The notes under the pieces are model-generated. The model searched no databases. It saw only the letters and a program-made list of their open reading frames with translations, and had not been told where the DNA came from. A DNA stretch of 64,000 nucleotides from the NCBI GenBank assembly GCA_022710185.1, contig JAKLHK010000002.1:158386-222385 (forward strand), written 5' to 3'. Below, piece after piece: positions 56,525 through 64,000 of this stretch. The DNA is from Bacteroidota bacterium (lineage in GTDB: Bacteria > Bacteroidota > Bacteroidia > Bacteroidales > JAGNHN01). Position numbers and translations under genes: made by a program. Each line of letters opens with the position of its first letter. Position 1 is the first letter of the stretch.

Positions 56525-57394
56525 TTATTGCCCATTTTCATCGATATGGATCTTGAAGGCCCCCTCTTCCATCGCCTTACGGAAGACCTCCTGTTGGAAT
56601 TCGTTGACCAGGGCCAGTTTGCGGCGGTTGAGCAGGATATTGCGGATGCGCTCGGTCTCCAGGCTGAGCGGGGAAAGGCTTTCCCTGACCAGGAAATCGA
56701 TGAAACGCACGAAGTAGAGGTATTCCCCCGAACGGAGCTCAATATAGCGGTTATTGCGGAGGAAGGACTCCTGGTTGTAAGTTTCTATCGGGATCTCCTT
56801 GAGCAGGTCGTTGAAGTACAGCCAGCTGTCTTTGTCCAGATAGTAGTTCACGGCATAGGCCGCGCAGTATTCTTCCAGCTCCAGAATGGCGCCATCGTCG
56901 TCGGAACGCAGCAGTTGCCTGAGTCGGTTGAGCTGAGGGGTCTCCGGGCTGACTTTCACGTAGAGTACGCGGACGATGTTCTCCTTGAGCTCGAAGTTCC
57001 CCTGGTTTTCACGGTAATACGTCTCTATCTCTTCATTGCTGACCAGGGTATCCAGTTTTTCCCGGATCACGCTGGATTCCAGCCCGTATATGAGCAGGCT
57101 GGTGCGGTATTCCTGCAGTTGCTTCTCTACGTCCTTTTCGTCCTGCGTCAGGCGCTTCTCTGCGATACCGAGCAGTAATTGCTGGCGCACCCAATTTTCG
57201 GCGAAGTCCCGCACTATCCTCAGGCTGTCTTCGGGCGAGGTGCCGCGGTTGACGATGCCCTTCACCGCGGAAGCCAGCAGGCGATGGTCGCCAACCTCAG
57301 CAATGACGGGATCCTGCTCGCTGGCCTTGTCGGTACATCGGACCAGGACCAGGGACAGGAGGAGGAGAAGGACCGGGAAGCTGCGTGCCATCAT
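56525..57394 (-). CDS. SurA-N-like lipoprotein chaperone (no parvulin domain)
   Basis: A 289-residue lipoprotein: signal peptide MMARSFPVLLLLLSLVLVRC with predicted lipidated Cys20. The remainder is helical and resembles the SurA/PpiD chaperone module (AEVGDHRLLASAVKGIV, EEIETYYRENQGNFELKENI) but no parvulin catalytic domain can be seen, so a chaperone rather than isomerase role is likely. The ATG at 57394 overlaps the stop of the previous gene (ATGA) and was chosen over a longer open frame to 57511. Confidence 0.82.
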   Translation of the reverse strand: MMARSFPVLLLLLSLVLVRCTDKASEQDPVIAEVGDHRLLASAVKGIVNRGTSPEDSLRIVRDFAENWVRQQLLLGIAEKRLTQDEKDVEKQLQEYRTSLLIYGLESSVIREKLDTLVSNEEIETYYRENQGNFELKENIVRVLYVKVSPETPQLNRLRQLLRSDDDGAILELEEYCAAYAVNYYLDKDSWLYFNDLLKEIPIETYNQESFLRNNRYIELRSGEYLYFVRFIDFLVRESLSPLSLETERIRNILLNRRKLALVNEFQQEVFRKAMEEGAFKIHIDENGQ

Positions 57395-59415
57395 CTTCCG
57401 GCCTGATCGAGGGCCGAGGCGTTTACCTTCACCGGATAGCGCTGGCGCAGTTCGCGGATCCATTCCTTTTCCAGGTAGGTCTGGTAGTCGGCGGTGACCA
57501 GGCCGCGGCATTCCGGCAGTTCTTTTGGCATGGGCTGCAGCAGGGCATGAACCATAACGAAGCTGTGTTCTTCCCCGTTAACTGCTGAAGGACCGAGCCC
57601 GGGGGTCCAGGGTAGGGCATCGATGCGGGCGTCGTCGCCGCGGCTATACTTGCGGCGGTCGGCCTTCACCACTTCCACCCCTTTCTTGTTCAGGCGCCCC
57701 GTAATGGATTCCGGCCCCTGCCCCTTCTTCACGGCCTTTTCAGCCAGTTTGCGTGCCTGGGCCCCGGCTTTGGCGCCGGTACAGCGTAGTACCGAAGCAT
57801 CGAGACGCTCGCCCCACAAATAATCCTGACGGTGGGCGTTGAAGTAGGCTTCGAGTCCAAGGGTATCCTTAACGGCTTTGCCCCAAACCTTCTGGTCGGT
57901 CAGTTCAAAAAGCAGGATGCCGTCGTGATACTCCTGCATCAGGGCTTTGAACTCGGGATATTCCTTTTCCAGCCGGGCGTCTTTATAGTCGATGCAACGT
58001 TCGGCGACCATTTCGCGGTACTCCTCATCCACGAATTCGCGGATGGGGAGCGGGGTGCGGTTACGCTGCCGCTGGTGGATGAAGGCTGCCAGGTCGGCCT
58101 GGGTATATTGGGCATCGCCAATGCTGAAGAGGGGAAGCTGCATATGGGCGGCGGCTTCCGGTTTCCAACGGGCAAAGAAGACGGAATCGGTGACTACGGC
58201 ATAGAAAGCATCGCGTGCGGCGAGGTTCTCCCGGAAGCCATATTGCTGTTTTACTGTCTCAATAAAGGATTCCCTGCTCAGGTTGGAGCGGCTGTCCTTG
58301 GCGATGCGCTTACGCAGGCCGGGCTCCTCCTTGGCGAAGGGCCCTACGGGCTGGCGCTCGAGGAGTTTGATGATGTGCCATCCGTAGTCGGTGCGCACGG
58401 GGGCACTGACATTCCCGGCTTCCCTGAGCCCGGCGATGGCTTCGATGAAGGCCGGAACCATACGGTTGGACCCGAACCAGGAAAGCATCCCTCCTTTCTT
58501 GGCGGAGCCTTTATCTTCGGAATAAACCTCCACGAGCGAATCGAAAGGCGTGCCTTGCTGGATCTTCATCCAGGCTTCGTTGATCTTTGCCTGGGCGGCG
58601 GCCACTTCCACATCTTCCCCGCTTTCAGGGTAGCGCACGAAGATATGGGCTACGTGCACCCGGCCCATGGCCGGTCTGCGGGCCGTCACTTTGATCAGGT
58701 GGTAGCCATAGGTGGTCCGCACCGGCCTGGATACGCTGCCCTCAGGAGTGCTGAAGGCCATGCTTTCAAAAGGATAAACCATATCGAAGGCGGTGAAGTA
58801 TCCCAGGTCACCCCGGTTCCCCTTTATTGCCGGGCTCATCCGGGATGCTTCGCGGTCGCGGGCCGAAGGGTCTTCCGACACCTCCTCGGCCAGGTCTCCA
58901 AAGTCCTTGCCCTTGATGATCTGTTCGCGCAGTCCGAGGATGCGGCGCCAGGCCCTGAGGGTATCTTCCGGAGCGGCATCGGCATTGACCTTGATGAGGA
59001 TATGGCTGGCGCGGATATCGTATTGCAGGCGGTCCCAGGCTTCCTGAACCAGGCGCTCGTCCACCTCCTTATCGGTGAGATAGGGTTCCGCCAGCTGATC
59101 GCGGTAGCCGTTCAGCTCGTTGCGGAAGGCGCTGACCGTATCCATTTTAAGCTCCATGGCCTCCCGCACCTTGAGCCGGAAGTTGATGTACAGCTCAAGG
59201 TACTCCTCCAGTGCCTTGCGGTCGGTGGGCTCGTTGCGCAGGTTGTTTTTGTTGTATATGCGCAGGAATTCCGAAAGGGCGATCTTTTCACCGTCTACTT
59301 CGAGCAGTACGGGGTCGCTCTGGGCGCTAACCCTTGCCCCGCCCAGGGTCAGGGCCAATAATCCAATCAGAATGGCGTGTTTCAACCTGAAGAAGGACCT
59401 GGTTTTCATTAACAT
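57391..59415 (-). CDS. periplasmic peptidylprolyl isomerase with two parvulin domains
   Basis: A 674-residue exported foldase. Signal peptide in the first ~32 residues (HAILIGLLALTLGGARVSAQ). N-terminal SurA-like helical domain, parvulin domain 1 (about 132-240; ASHILIKVN, GDLGYFTAFDMVYPFE), parvulin domain 2 (about 245-350; VAHIFVRYP, GGMLSWFGSNRMVPAFIEAI) and a long C-terminal helical part. First gene of the foldase set. ATGs at 59415 and 59409 are both possible starts. A -7 element lies at 59442-59449. Confidence 0.9.
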   Translation of the reverse strand: MLMKTRSFFRLKHAILIGLLALTLGGARVSAQSDPVLLEVDGEKIALSEFLRIYNKNNLRNEPTDRKALEEYLELYINFRLKVREAMELKMDTVSAFRNELNGYRDQLAEPYLTDKEVDERLVQEAWDRLQYDIRASHILIKVNADAAPEDTLRAWRRILGLREQIIKGKDFGDLAEEVSEDPSARDREASRMSPAIKGNRGDLGYFTAFDMVYPFESMAFSTPEGSVSRPVRTTYGYHLIKVTARRPAMGRVHVAHIFVRYPESGEDVEVAAAQAKINEAWMKIQQGTPFDSLVEVYSEDKGSAKKGGMLSWFGSNRMVPAFIEAIAGLREAGNVSAPVRTDYGWHIIKLLERQPVGPFAKEEPGLRKRIAKDSRSNLSRESFIETVKQQYGFRENLAARDAFYAVVTDSVFFARWKPEAAAHMQLPLFSIGDAQYTQADLAAFIHQRQRNRTPLPIREFVDEEYREMVAERCIDYKDARLEKEYPEFKALMQEYHDGILLFELTDQKVWGKAVKDTLGLEAYFNAHRQDYLWGERLDASVLRCTGAKAGAQARKLAEKAVKKGQGPESITGRLNKKGVEVVKADRRKYSRGDDARIDALPWTPGLGPSAVNGEEHSFVMVHALLQPMPKELPECRGLVTADYQTYLEKEWIRELRQRYPVKVNASALDQAGR

Positions 59416-59441
59416 AGCGTATCTTTTTTCGGCGAGAGGGG

Positions 59442-59449
59442 CAAAGTTA
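59442..59449 (-). promoter_or_regulatory. -7 promoter element of the foldase-moxR operon
   Basis: TAACTTTG on the minus strand, full TAnnTTTG match, 26 bases before the ATG at 59415. It suggests the four genes downstream are transcribed separately from guaB. Confidence 0.6.
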
Positions 59450-59529
59450 ATCCATTTGACATTAAGGCATTAGCCGCCCGCTGTTAAAAAAACTTAAGCC
59501 TGATCGGCCATTGAAAGGGTCATCAGGCC

Positions 59530-60999
59530 TCAGCGGCTATAGTTTGGGGCCTCGCGGGTGATGGTGATATCGTGGGGGTGGCTCTCCACCACGCCGGCCG
59601 TGGTGATCTTGATGAAGCGGGCCTGTTGCAGGGCGGCGATGTCGGGGCTGCCGCTGTATCCCATGCCTGCCCTGAGGCCGCCGACCATCTGGTGCACCAC
59701 TTCGGCCAGGTTGCCTTTATAGGGCACCCTGCCAACGATACCTTCGGGAACCAGTTTCGAAAGGTCATGCTCATCGGCCTGGAAGTAGCGATCCTTGGAG
59801 CCTTTCTGCATGGCCTCGATGGAGCCCATGCCGCGATAGGTCTTGTATTTCCTTCCTTCAAAAATGATGGTCTCCCCAGGGGATTCGTCCACTCCGGCGA
59901 AGAGCGAGCCGGCCATGATGCTGTCGGCGCCGGCAGCGATGGCTTTCACGATGTCGCCGGTATAGCGTATGCCCCCGTCGGCGATGACAGGGATGCCGCT
60001 GCCCTTCAGTGCCTGGGATACGCCATACACGGCGGAGAGCTGGGGGATGCCGGTGCCGGCCACGATACGGGTGGTGCAGATGGATCCGGGGCCTATGCCC
60101 ACCTTGATGGCGTCGGCGCCGGCCCTGGCGAGGTCCAGGGCGGCTTCCGGAGTGGCAATGTTCCCGATCACCAGTTCGAGGGAGGGGAACATGGCCTTGA
60201 CCTTGCGTGCCGTATCCAGGACGCTCAGCGTATGGCCGTGTGCGGTGTCGATGACGATGGCATCCACGTCCTGCTCCACCAGCGCCTGCACGCGCTCGAG
60301 CGTATCGGGCGAGGTGCCCACTGCAGCAGCTACCCTGAGCCTTCCGCGTTCGTCCTTGCAGGCATCGGGGCGGGCCTTGATCTTGATGATGTCCTTGTAT
60401 GTGATCAGTCCAACGAGTCGGTAATTCTTGTCGACTACCGGCAGTTTCTCAATCTTGTGCTCCTGCAGGATATCTGCAGCCCGGGCAAAGTCGGTGAACT
60501 CGGTGGTGGTGATGAGGTTTTCGCTGGTCATTACCTCGCGGATGGGACGGGCGGGGTTGCGCTCAAACCTCAGGTCGCGGTTGGTGACGATCCCCACCAG
60601 GAGGTTGTCCTCCCTTACTACAGGGATCCCGCCGATGCCGTTTTCGCGCATCAGGTTGAGGGCATCCTCTACCAGGGCGTTTTCGCGTATGGTTACGGGC
60701 TCCAGGATCATGCCGTTCTCTGCCCGCTTCACCTTTTTCACCTCATTGGCCTGCTGTTCGATGCTCATGTTCTTGTGCAGCACGCCGATGCCACCCAGCT
60801 GGGCAATGGCTATGGCCATGGTATGTTCGGTTACGGTGTCCATAGCCGCGGTCACTACCGGGATCTTCATCCGTATGTTGCGGGTGAATCGGGTACTCAG
60901 GTCTACCTGGCGCGGAAGGACCTCTGAATATGCGGGGACAAGCAGGACGTCATCGTAGGTAAGTCCTTCGCCAATGAATTTATTGTCAGATGAATACAT
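59530..60999 (-). CDS. guaB: inosine-5'-monophosphate dehydrogenase
   Basis: Oxidises IMP to XMP with NAD, the rate-limiting step to GMP. The 489-residue protein has the TIM barrel with the catalytic Cys near residue 305 in [11 protein letters not shown], a CBS-domain pair (about 95-210; [37 protein letters not shown]), the GGIRYTGD phosphate site, the flap Arg in [10 protein letters not shown] and [10 protein letters not shown]. The frame is open to 61371 but the extra residues are not family-like; the ATG at 60999 gives the normal N-terminus, and the -7 element at 61018-61025 agrees. Confidence 0.96.
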   Translation of the reverse strand: MYSSDNKFIGEGLTYDDVLLVPAYSEVLPRQVDLSTRFTRNIRMKIPVVTAAMDTVTEHTMAIAIAQLGGIGVLHKNMSIEQQANEVKKVKRAENGMILEPVTIRENALVEDALNLMRENGIGGIPVVREDNLLVGIVTNRDLRFERNPARPIREVMTSENLITTTEFTDFARAADILQEHKIEKLPVVDKNYRLVGLITYKDIIKIKARPDACKDERGRLRVAAAVGTSPDTLERVQALVEQDVDAIVIDTAHGHTLSVLDTARKVKAMFPSLELVIGNIATPEAALDLARAGADAIKVGIGPGSICTTRIVAGTGIPQLSAVYGVSQALKGSGIPVIADGGIRYTGDIVKAIAAGADSIMAGSLFAGVDESPGETIIFEGRKYKTYRGMGSIEAMQKGSKDRYFQADEHDLSKLVPEGIVGRVPYKGNLAEVVHQMVGGLRAGMGYSGSPDIAALQQARFIKITTAGVVESHPHDITITREAPNYSR

Positions 61000-61017
61000 A
61001 GGGCTCCTTTTGCCGCA

Positions 61018-61025
61018 CAAAGGTA
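61018..61025 (-). promoter_or_regulatory. -7 promoter element of guaB
   Basis: TACCTTTG on the minus strand, full TAnnTTTG match, 18 bases before the guaB ATG at 60999. No -33 is evident. Confidence 0.55.
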
Positions 61026-61069
61026 GCAAAATTTGGCAAGGAGCGGGCAGGGCGGTCTCCATAACAAAA

Positions 61070-61097
61070 CAGGGGCCCTCCATGCCGGGGGCCCCTG
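61070..61097 (-). terminator. rho-independent terminator of the T9SS type B protein gene
   Basis: Perfect 9-bp stem CAGGGGCCC/GGGCCCCTG with a 10-base loop; on the minus strand it is followed by TTTTGTTAT. It starts 20 bases after the stop at 61118 and separates the gene from guaB. Confidence 0.8.
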
Positions 61098-61117
61098 ATC
61101 TCATGCGCCTGGAAAGA

Positions 61118-64000
61118 TCAATAGAGTACGGTGACGGATCCCCGCTTTTCAAACTCGTCCCCGGTGCTGGTGATGAAGCGGATGTAGTAGACATATACCC
61201 CACCCGGCACCAGTTTGCCTTCGTAAGTGCCGTCCCAGTATCCTTCCGGGTTACGGGTCCAGTATAGCTCCTGGCCCCAGCGGTTGAAGATGCGGAATTC
61301 ATACTCGGTGAGGTCCACAAATACCTGAATCGGCTTGAAGGTATTATTATACCCCTTGGGAGAGAATGCATTGGGCACGAAGATACGGGAACGTTGCAGC
61401 AGTTTGGCCACGTTGGAGAGGGAAGTATCCGCGAAATCGGGGATACCCGCTCCCTGGATGGCCTCTACGAGATAGCTGAACTTGCCTTCCGTTTCGGTCA
61501 GGCCGGAGACGTCGTCTACAAAGCTGGTGCTGCCATAGGGCAGGGTGCTCACCGGTATGGGATCGGCCATGCCGTCTACCACGCGATAGATGTTGTAGCC
61601 CTGCACCGAGGCCCAGTTCCATCCTTCGTAATCATTCCATTCGATATAATTGCTGAAGTTGTCCTTGGGCTCGGCCGTCAGGAAAATAGTACGGGCCAGC
61701 TCTGAGGTATATACATCCACGCCGCAGGTATCCACACTGATTACTTTGTAGAAATAACTCTGGCGGTTGAAATAGGCTTCATGGTCCTCGAAGCTGAGGT
61801 CCGGGGTTTTGGTGAAGGGAATGGTTCCGATTACTTCATAGGGCCCGTTGGCCGTGGGGGCGCGCAGTACCTTGTATTCCCGGGTGGCCGCATTGGTATC
61901 CACAAACATCTGAAGCAGGATATGGTCATCCTCCACCACAGTGGCATATCGGATGTAGAGGAAGTCCGGGGGCTTGGCCTTCTCTGCAATCTGACAAACC
62001 GAACAGCTTACCGAACGGACCGAGTCGGTATTGAAAGCCTCCACATAATAGCAGTATTCGCTGTCCATATTCAGTCCATGGTGCACGAAAGTATTGGCCG
62101 GGGGGGCTCCCCCGCCCGGGGAGAGGTTCACTCCCAGAAGACTGTAGGGGCCGCCGTTTTCGCTTACATACACCCGGTAGCCCGCCAGTTCAGGCTTCAT
62201 GTTCTTGTACTGGTTCCAGCCCAGGGAGATGATGTCCTGGCAGGGATCGTAGCCTGTAACCTCAAGGTAAATGGTGGTCTGCTGGTGGTCTACGCCCATG
62301 GGACTGGTGTTTCCACAGCTGTCGAAGGAGGCGATGACATATTCCTGGGGGGCCTCACAGGGAAGATGGGTGACGTCGTAATCCGTATAGGAGGTACTCC
62401 AGGCTTCCCAGACGGTATCAACGGCAGTATATACCCCGTTGTAGTAGAAAATAATATAGCCCACCACATCCGTGGCGGTGGATGGGGTCCACTCCATGGT
62501 CACCCGGCTGATGGTGGTATCAATGCTGACATAGGTCAGTACCGGTACATCAGGGCTTACGGGGTCCGCATAATAGGCGCCACGGGTAGAAGAGATCAGG
62601 GTACAGCCGGAGGAATCGGCCATTTCCACACGGTAGTTCACCGTATCGTGGCATACCCTGAGGGTATCGAAGAAGGACAGCTGCTGGGTGGAGTCCATGA
62701 GCACCCAGTTACCCATGGGCCATTCCCTGTAGATATTATACCAGCCGCTATGCGTGGGTAGCAGCGGGGTCCGCGGGTGGTTCCAGGTTACGCTGCCCGA
62801 CTGGTTGGTGGTATTGCTTACGTTGATGACGATATTGTTCAGGGTATCCGAGTTGCCCGAGGAGAAATACCCGTCGCAGTCCACATTGGTGACCATGTAA
62901 TAATAGTTCACCGTGCTGTTGCCGTTGGCCAGGGTATGGATCCAGGTGTTCAGGTTCACATTGGTCACGCTGTCGATCAGCGTGAAAGGCCCGGTCGGGC
63001 TGGTGGCCTGATAAATATGGTAGCTGGCGAAGTTCTTGATGGTATTGGAGTCGGTGGGCAGGGTCCATGTGAGGGTGACCAGCCCGTCGAGGTCGGTGCT
63101 TACGCAGCGCAATTCCGGGGGGAAGGCGTTGCGGAACATATCGTCATCGATCACCGAATACGATGTGCATCCGCTGGAGTCGTACAACGCAACGCGATAC
63201 CTCAGGAATCCGCAGGCCGAGGGCACCTGGTGCAGGTAGGAAAGGCTGGTGGTGGTTCCCACGAGGTCCCAGTTGCCGTTGTCGTCTTCCAGCAAGACCT
63301 GATAGGTTCCCGAGGACGTGGCGGGCAAGGGGAAGCTCAAGGGCGTCCACAGCAGCTGGGCTGTATTGTTTCCGATATTGGTCACCGAGAGGGTCATGGT
63401 CTTCAGGGTGTCCGAGGGTTCGGAGAACATGCCGTTACCGCAGCCTGAGCGGGTCTTGACATAGTAATACCGCTGCAGGTTGTTGGCGTTGGCACCCACA
63501 TGGGTATAGGTAGTGGTATTATAACCGAATACCGAGTCCACCACGATGTAAGGACCGTTGATGTTGGTCGAGCTGTATATGTGGTAGCTGTTGAACAGGT
63601 TTTTGATGACCGAGGTATCGGGGGGTTCCCAGCTGAGGCTCACATCTCCATTGGGTTCTACACTGACGCATCTCAGGCTGGGCTCTTCCAGGATGGGGTT
63701 CACCACCACGATAGTGAAGGTGTAGTTGTTGTTGGCCGGCACGGGGCATACCTTATCGGCAACCGAAACCACGAAGGTGTAAACGTTGGTCACACCCCCG
63801 CAGCCGGTGGAGGTCTCCAGGTGGGCGCAGGTTGTCTGCCAGGAGAAGTCGGTCTGCAGGATGAAGAAGTTGGAAAGGCTGTTGATGGAATCGGGCGCCG
63901 GATCAAGGATGGCGCAGGGCGGGTCGAGGCAGCCCGTGGTAGTGCTCGAGAAGTTCTGCCCGAACTGCATACCTCCGGCCTGGAGTGTCATCCCGTTGAG
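61118..64000 (-). CDS. large secreted Fn3-repeat protein with T9SS type B sorting domain (5' end outside window)
   Basis: At least 960 residues; the frame is open to the right edge, so the N-terminus and signal peptide are missing. The protein is a string of fibronectin-III-like modules, including two related units starting [19 protein letters not shown] and [18 protein letters not shown], each with a paired second half. The C-terminal ~90 residues ([45 protein letters not shown]) are a gliding-motility-associated type B domain, which directs type 9 secretion. Probably a large surface or secreted protein; no enzyme domain seen. Confidence 0.85.
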   Translation of the reverse strand, partial: LNGMTLQAGGMQFGQNFSSTTTGCLDPPCAILDPAPDSINSLSNFFILQTDFSWQTTCAHLETSTGCGGVTNVYTFVVSVADKVCPVPANNNYTFTIVVVNPILEEPSLRCVSVEPNGDVSLSWEPPDTSVIKNLFNSYHIYSSTNINGPYIVVDSVFGYNTTTYTHVGANANNLQRYYYVKTRSGCGNGMFSEPSDTLKTMTLSVTNIGNNTAQLLWTPLSFPLPATSSGTYQVLLEDDNGNWDLVGTTTSLSYLHQVPSACGFLRYRVALYDSSGCTSYSVIDDDMFRNAFPPELRCVSTDLDGLVTLTWTLPTDSNTIKNFASYHIYQATSPTGPFTLIDSVTNVNLNTWIHTLANGNSTVNYYYMVTNVDCDGYFSSGNSDTLNNIVINVSNTTNQSGSVTWNHPRTPLLPTHSGWYNIYREWPMGNWVLMDSTQQLSFFDTLRVCHDTVNYRVEMADSSGCTLISSTRGAYYADPVSPDVPVLTYVSIDTTISRVTMEWTPSTATDVVGYIIFYYNGVYTAVDTVWEAWSTSYTDYDVTHLPCEAPQEYVIASFDSCGNTSPMGVDHQQTTIYLEVTGYDPCQDIISLGWNQYKNMKPELAGYRVYVSENGGPYSLLGVNLSPGGGAPPANTFVHHGLNMDSEYCYYVEAFNTDSVRSVSCSVCQIAEKAKPPDFLYIRYATVVEDDHILLQMFVDTNAATREYKVLRAPTANGPYEVIGTIPFTKTPDLSFEDHEAYFNRQSYFYKVISVDTCGVDVYTSELARTIFLTAEPKDNFSNYIEWNDYEGWNWASVQGYNIYRVVDGMADPIPVSTLPYGSTSFVDDVSGLTETEGKFSYLVEAIQGAGIPDFADTSLSNVAKLLQRSRIFVPNAFSPKGYNNTFKPIQVFVDLTEYEFRIFNRWGQELYWTRNPEGYWDGTYEGKLVPGGVYVYYIRFITSTGDEFEKRGSVTVLY

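Noticed and set aside
57832..59361. A 509-codon plus-strand frame across the large parvulin gene
   Set aside because: Antisense shadow; the parvulin motifs are on the other strand.

Overview
The window is about 64 kb of GC-rich, densely packed chromosome from a Bacteroidota (Bacteroidetes) bacterium. Several things point there. There are three type 9 secretion system (T9SS) cargo proteins: two with gliding-motility-associated type B C-terminal domains (8514-11087 and 61118-64000) and one with a type A sorting domain (43950-45551). There is an S46 dipeptidyl-peptidase, a Bacteroidota-style LptD with an OstA-like companion, and a run of SurA-like foldases next to guaB and moxR. Most clearly, the Bacteroidota -7 promoter element TAnnTTTG sits just upstream of at least a dozen genes. 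The closest genus cannot be read from the sequence. I see no rRNA, tRNA, CRISPR array, insertion sequence or prophage; this looks like core chromosome.

Layout. 1-1709 (minus): a canonical gap gene (cut by the window edge), preceded by and overlapping a GAPDH paralogue that has lost the catalytic cysteine. 2066-5656 (plus): a three-gene acyl-CoA (propionyl-CoA type) carboxylase operon, then a membrane Fe-S/CCG oxidoreductase pair (5762-7888). 7885-11087 (minus): riboflavin synthase and a T9SS type B protein. 11249-15450 (plus): a bifunctional RelA/SpoT, a Fur-family regulator and purA. 15464-24148: an envelope block with a PepSY-like repeat protein, an OstA/LptA-like protein, a DUF302 protein, LptD, an amidase and an MCE/MlaD protein. 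24244-25778 (minus): a divergent ECF-like sigma factor overlapping its putative anti-sigma factor. 26003-28552: RidA and a DPP11-type S46 peptidase. 28704-30218: a DUF4173 membrane protein. 30388-36615: a phenylalanine/tyrosine catabolic operon (hmgA, hppD, fahA, flavin reductase, aromatic amino acid hydroxylase). 36584-39355: a helical-repeat protein and a CPA2 antiporter. 39536-42123: a ligase-associated MBL exonuclease followed by an ATP-dependent DNA ligase homologue whose nucleotidyl-transfer motifs are destroyed. 42282-43953: a porin and a flavinylated FMN-binding protein. 43950-47898: a T9SS type A protein, a lipoprotein, MazG and a peroxiredoxin. 47994-52073 (minus): a MacAB/TolC-like export operon with no ATPase gene. 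52185-53981: a sodium:solute symporter. 54148-60999 (minus): guaB, three periplasmic foldase genes and moxR. 61118-64000 (minus): a large T9SS type B protein.

The genes fit an aerobic or facultative heterotroph that degrades peptides and aromatic amino acids, carboxylates propionyl-CoA-type intermediates, and invests heavily in outer-membrane biogenesis and secretion. The least expected observations are two full-length pseudoenzymes (a Cys-to-Ala GAPDH and a Lys-to-Arg DNA ligase). Each is one partner of an ATGA-overlapping gene pair in which a strong Shine-Dalgarno sequence, rare in this phylum, is embedded in the last codons of the upstream gene.
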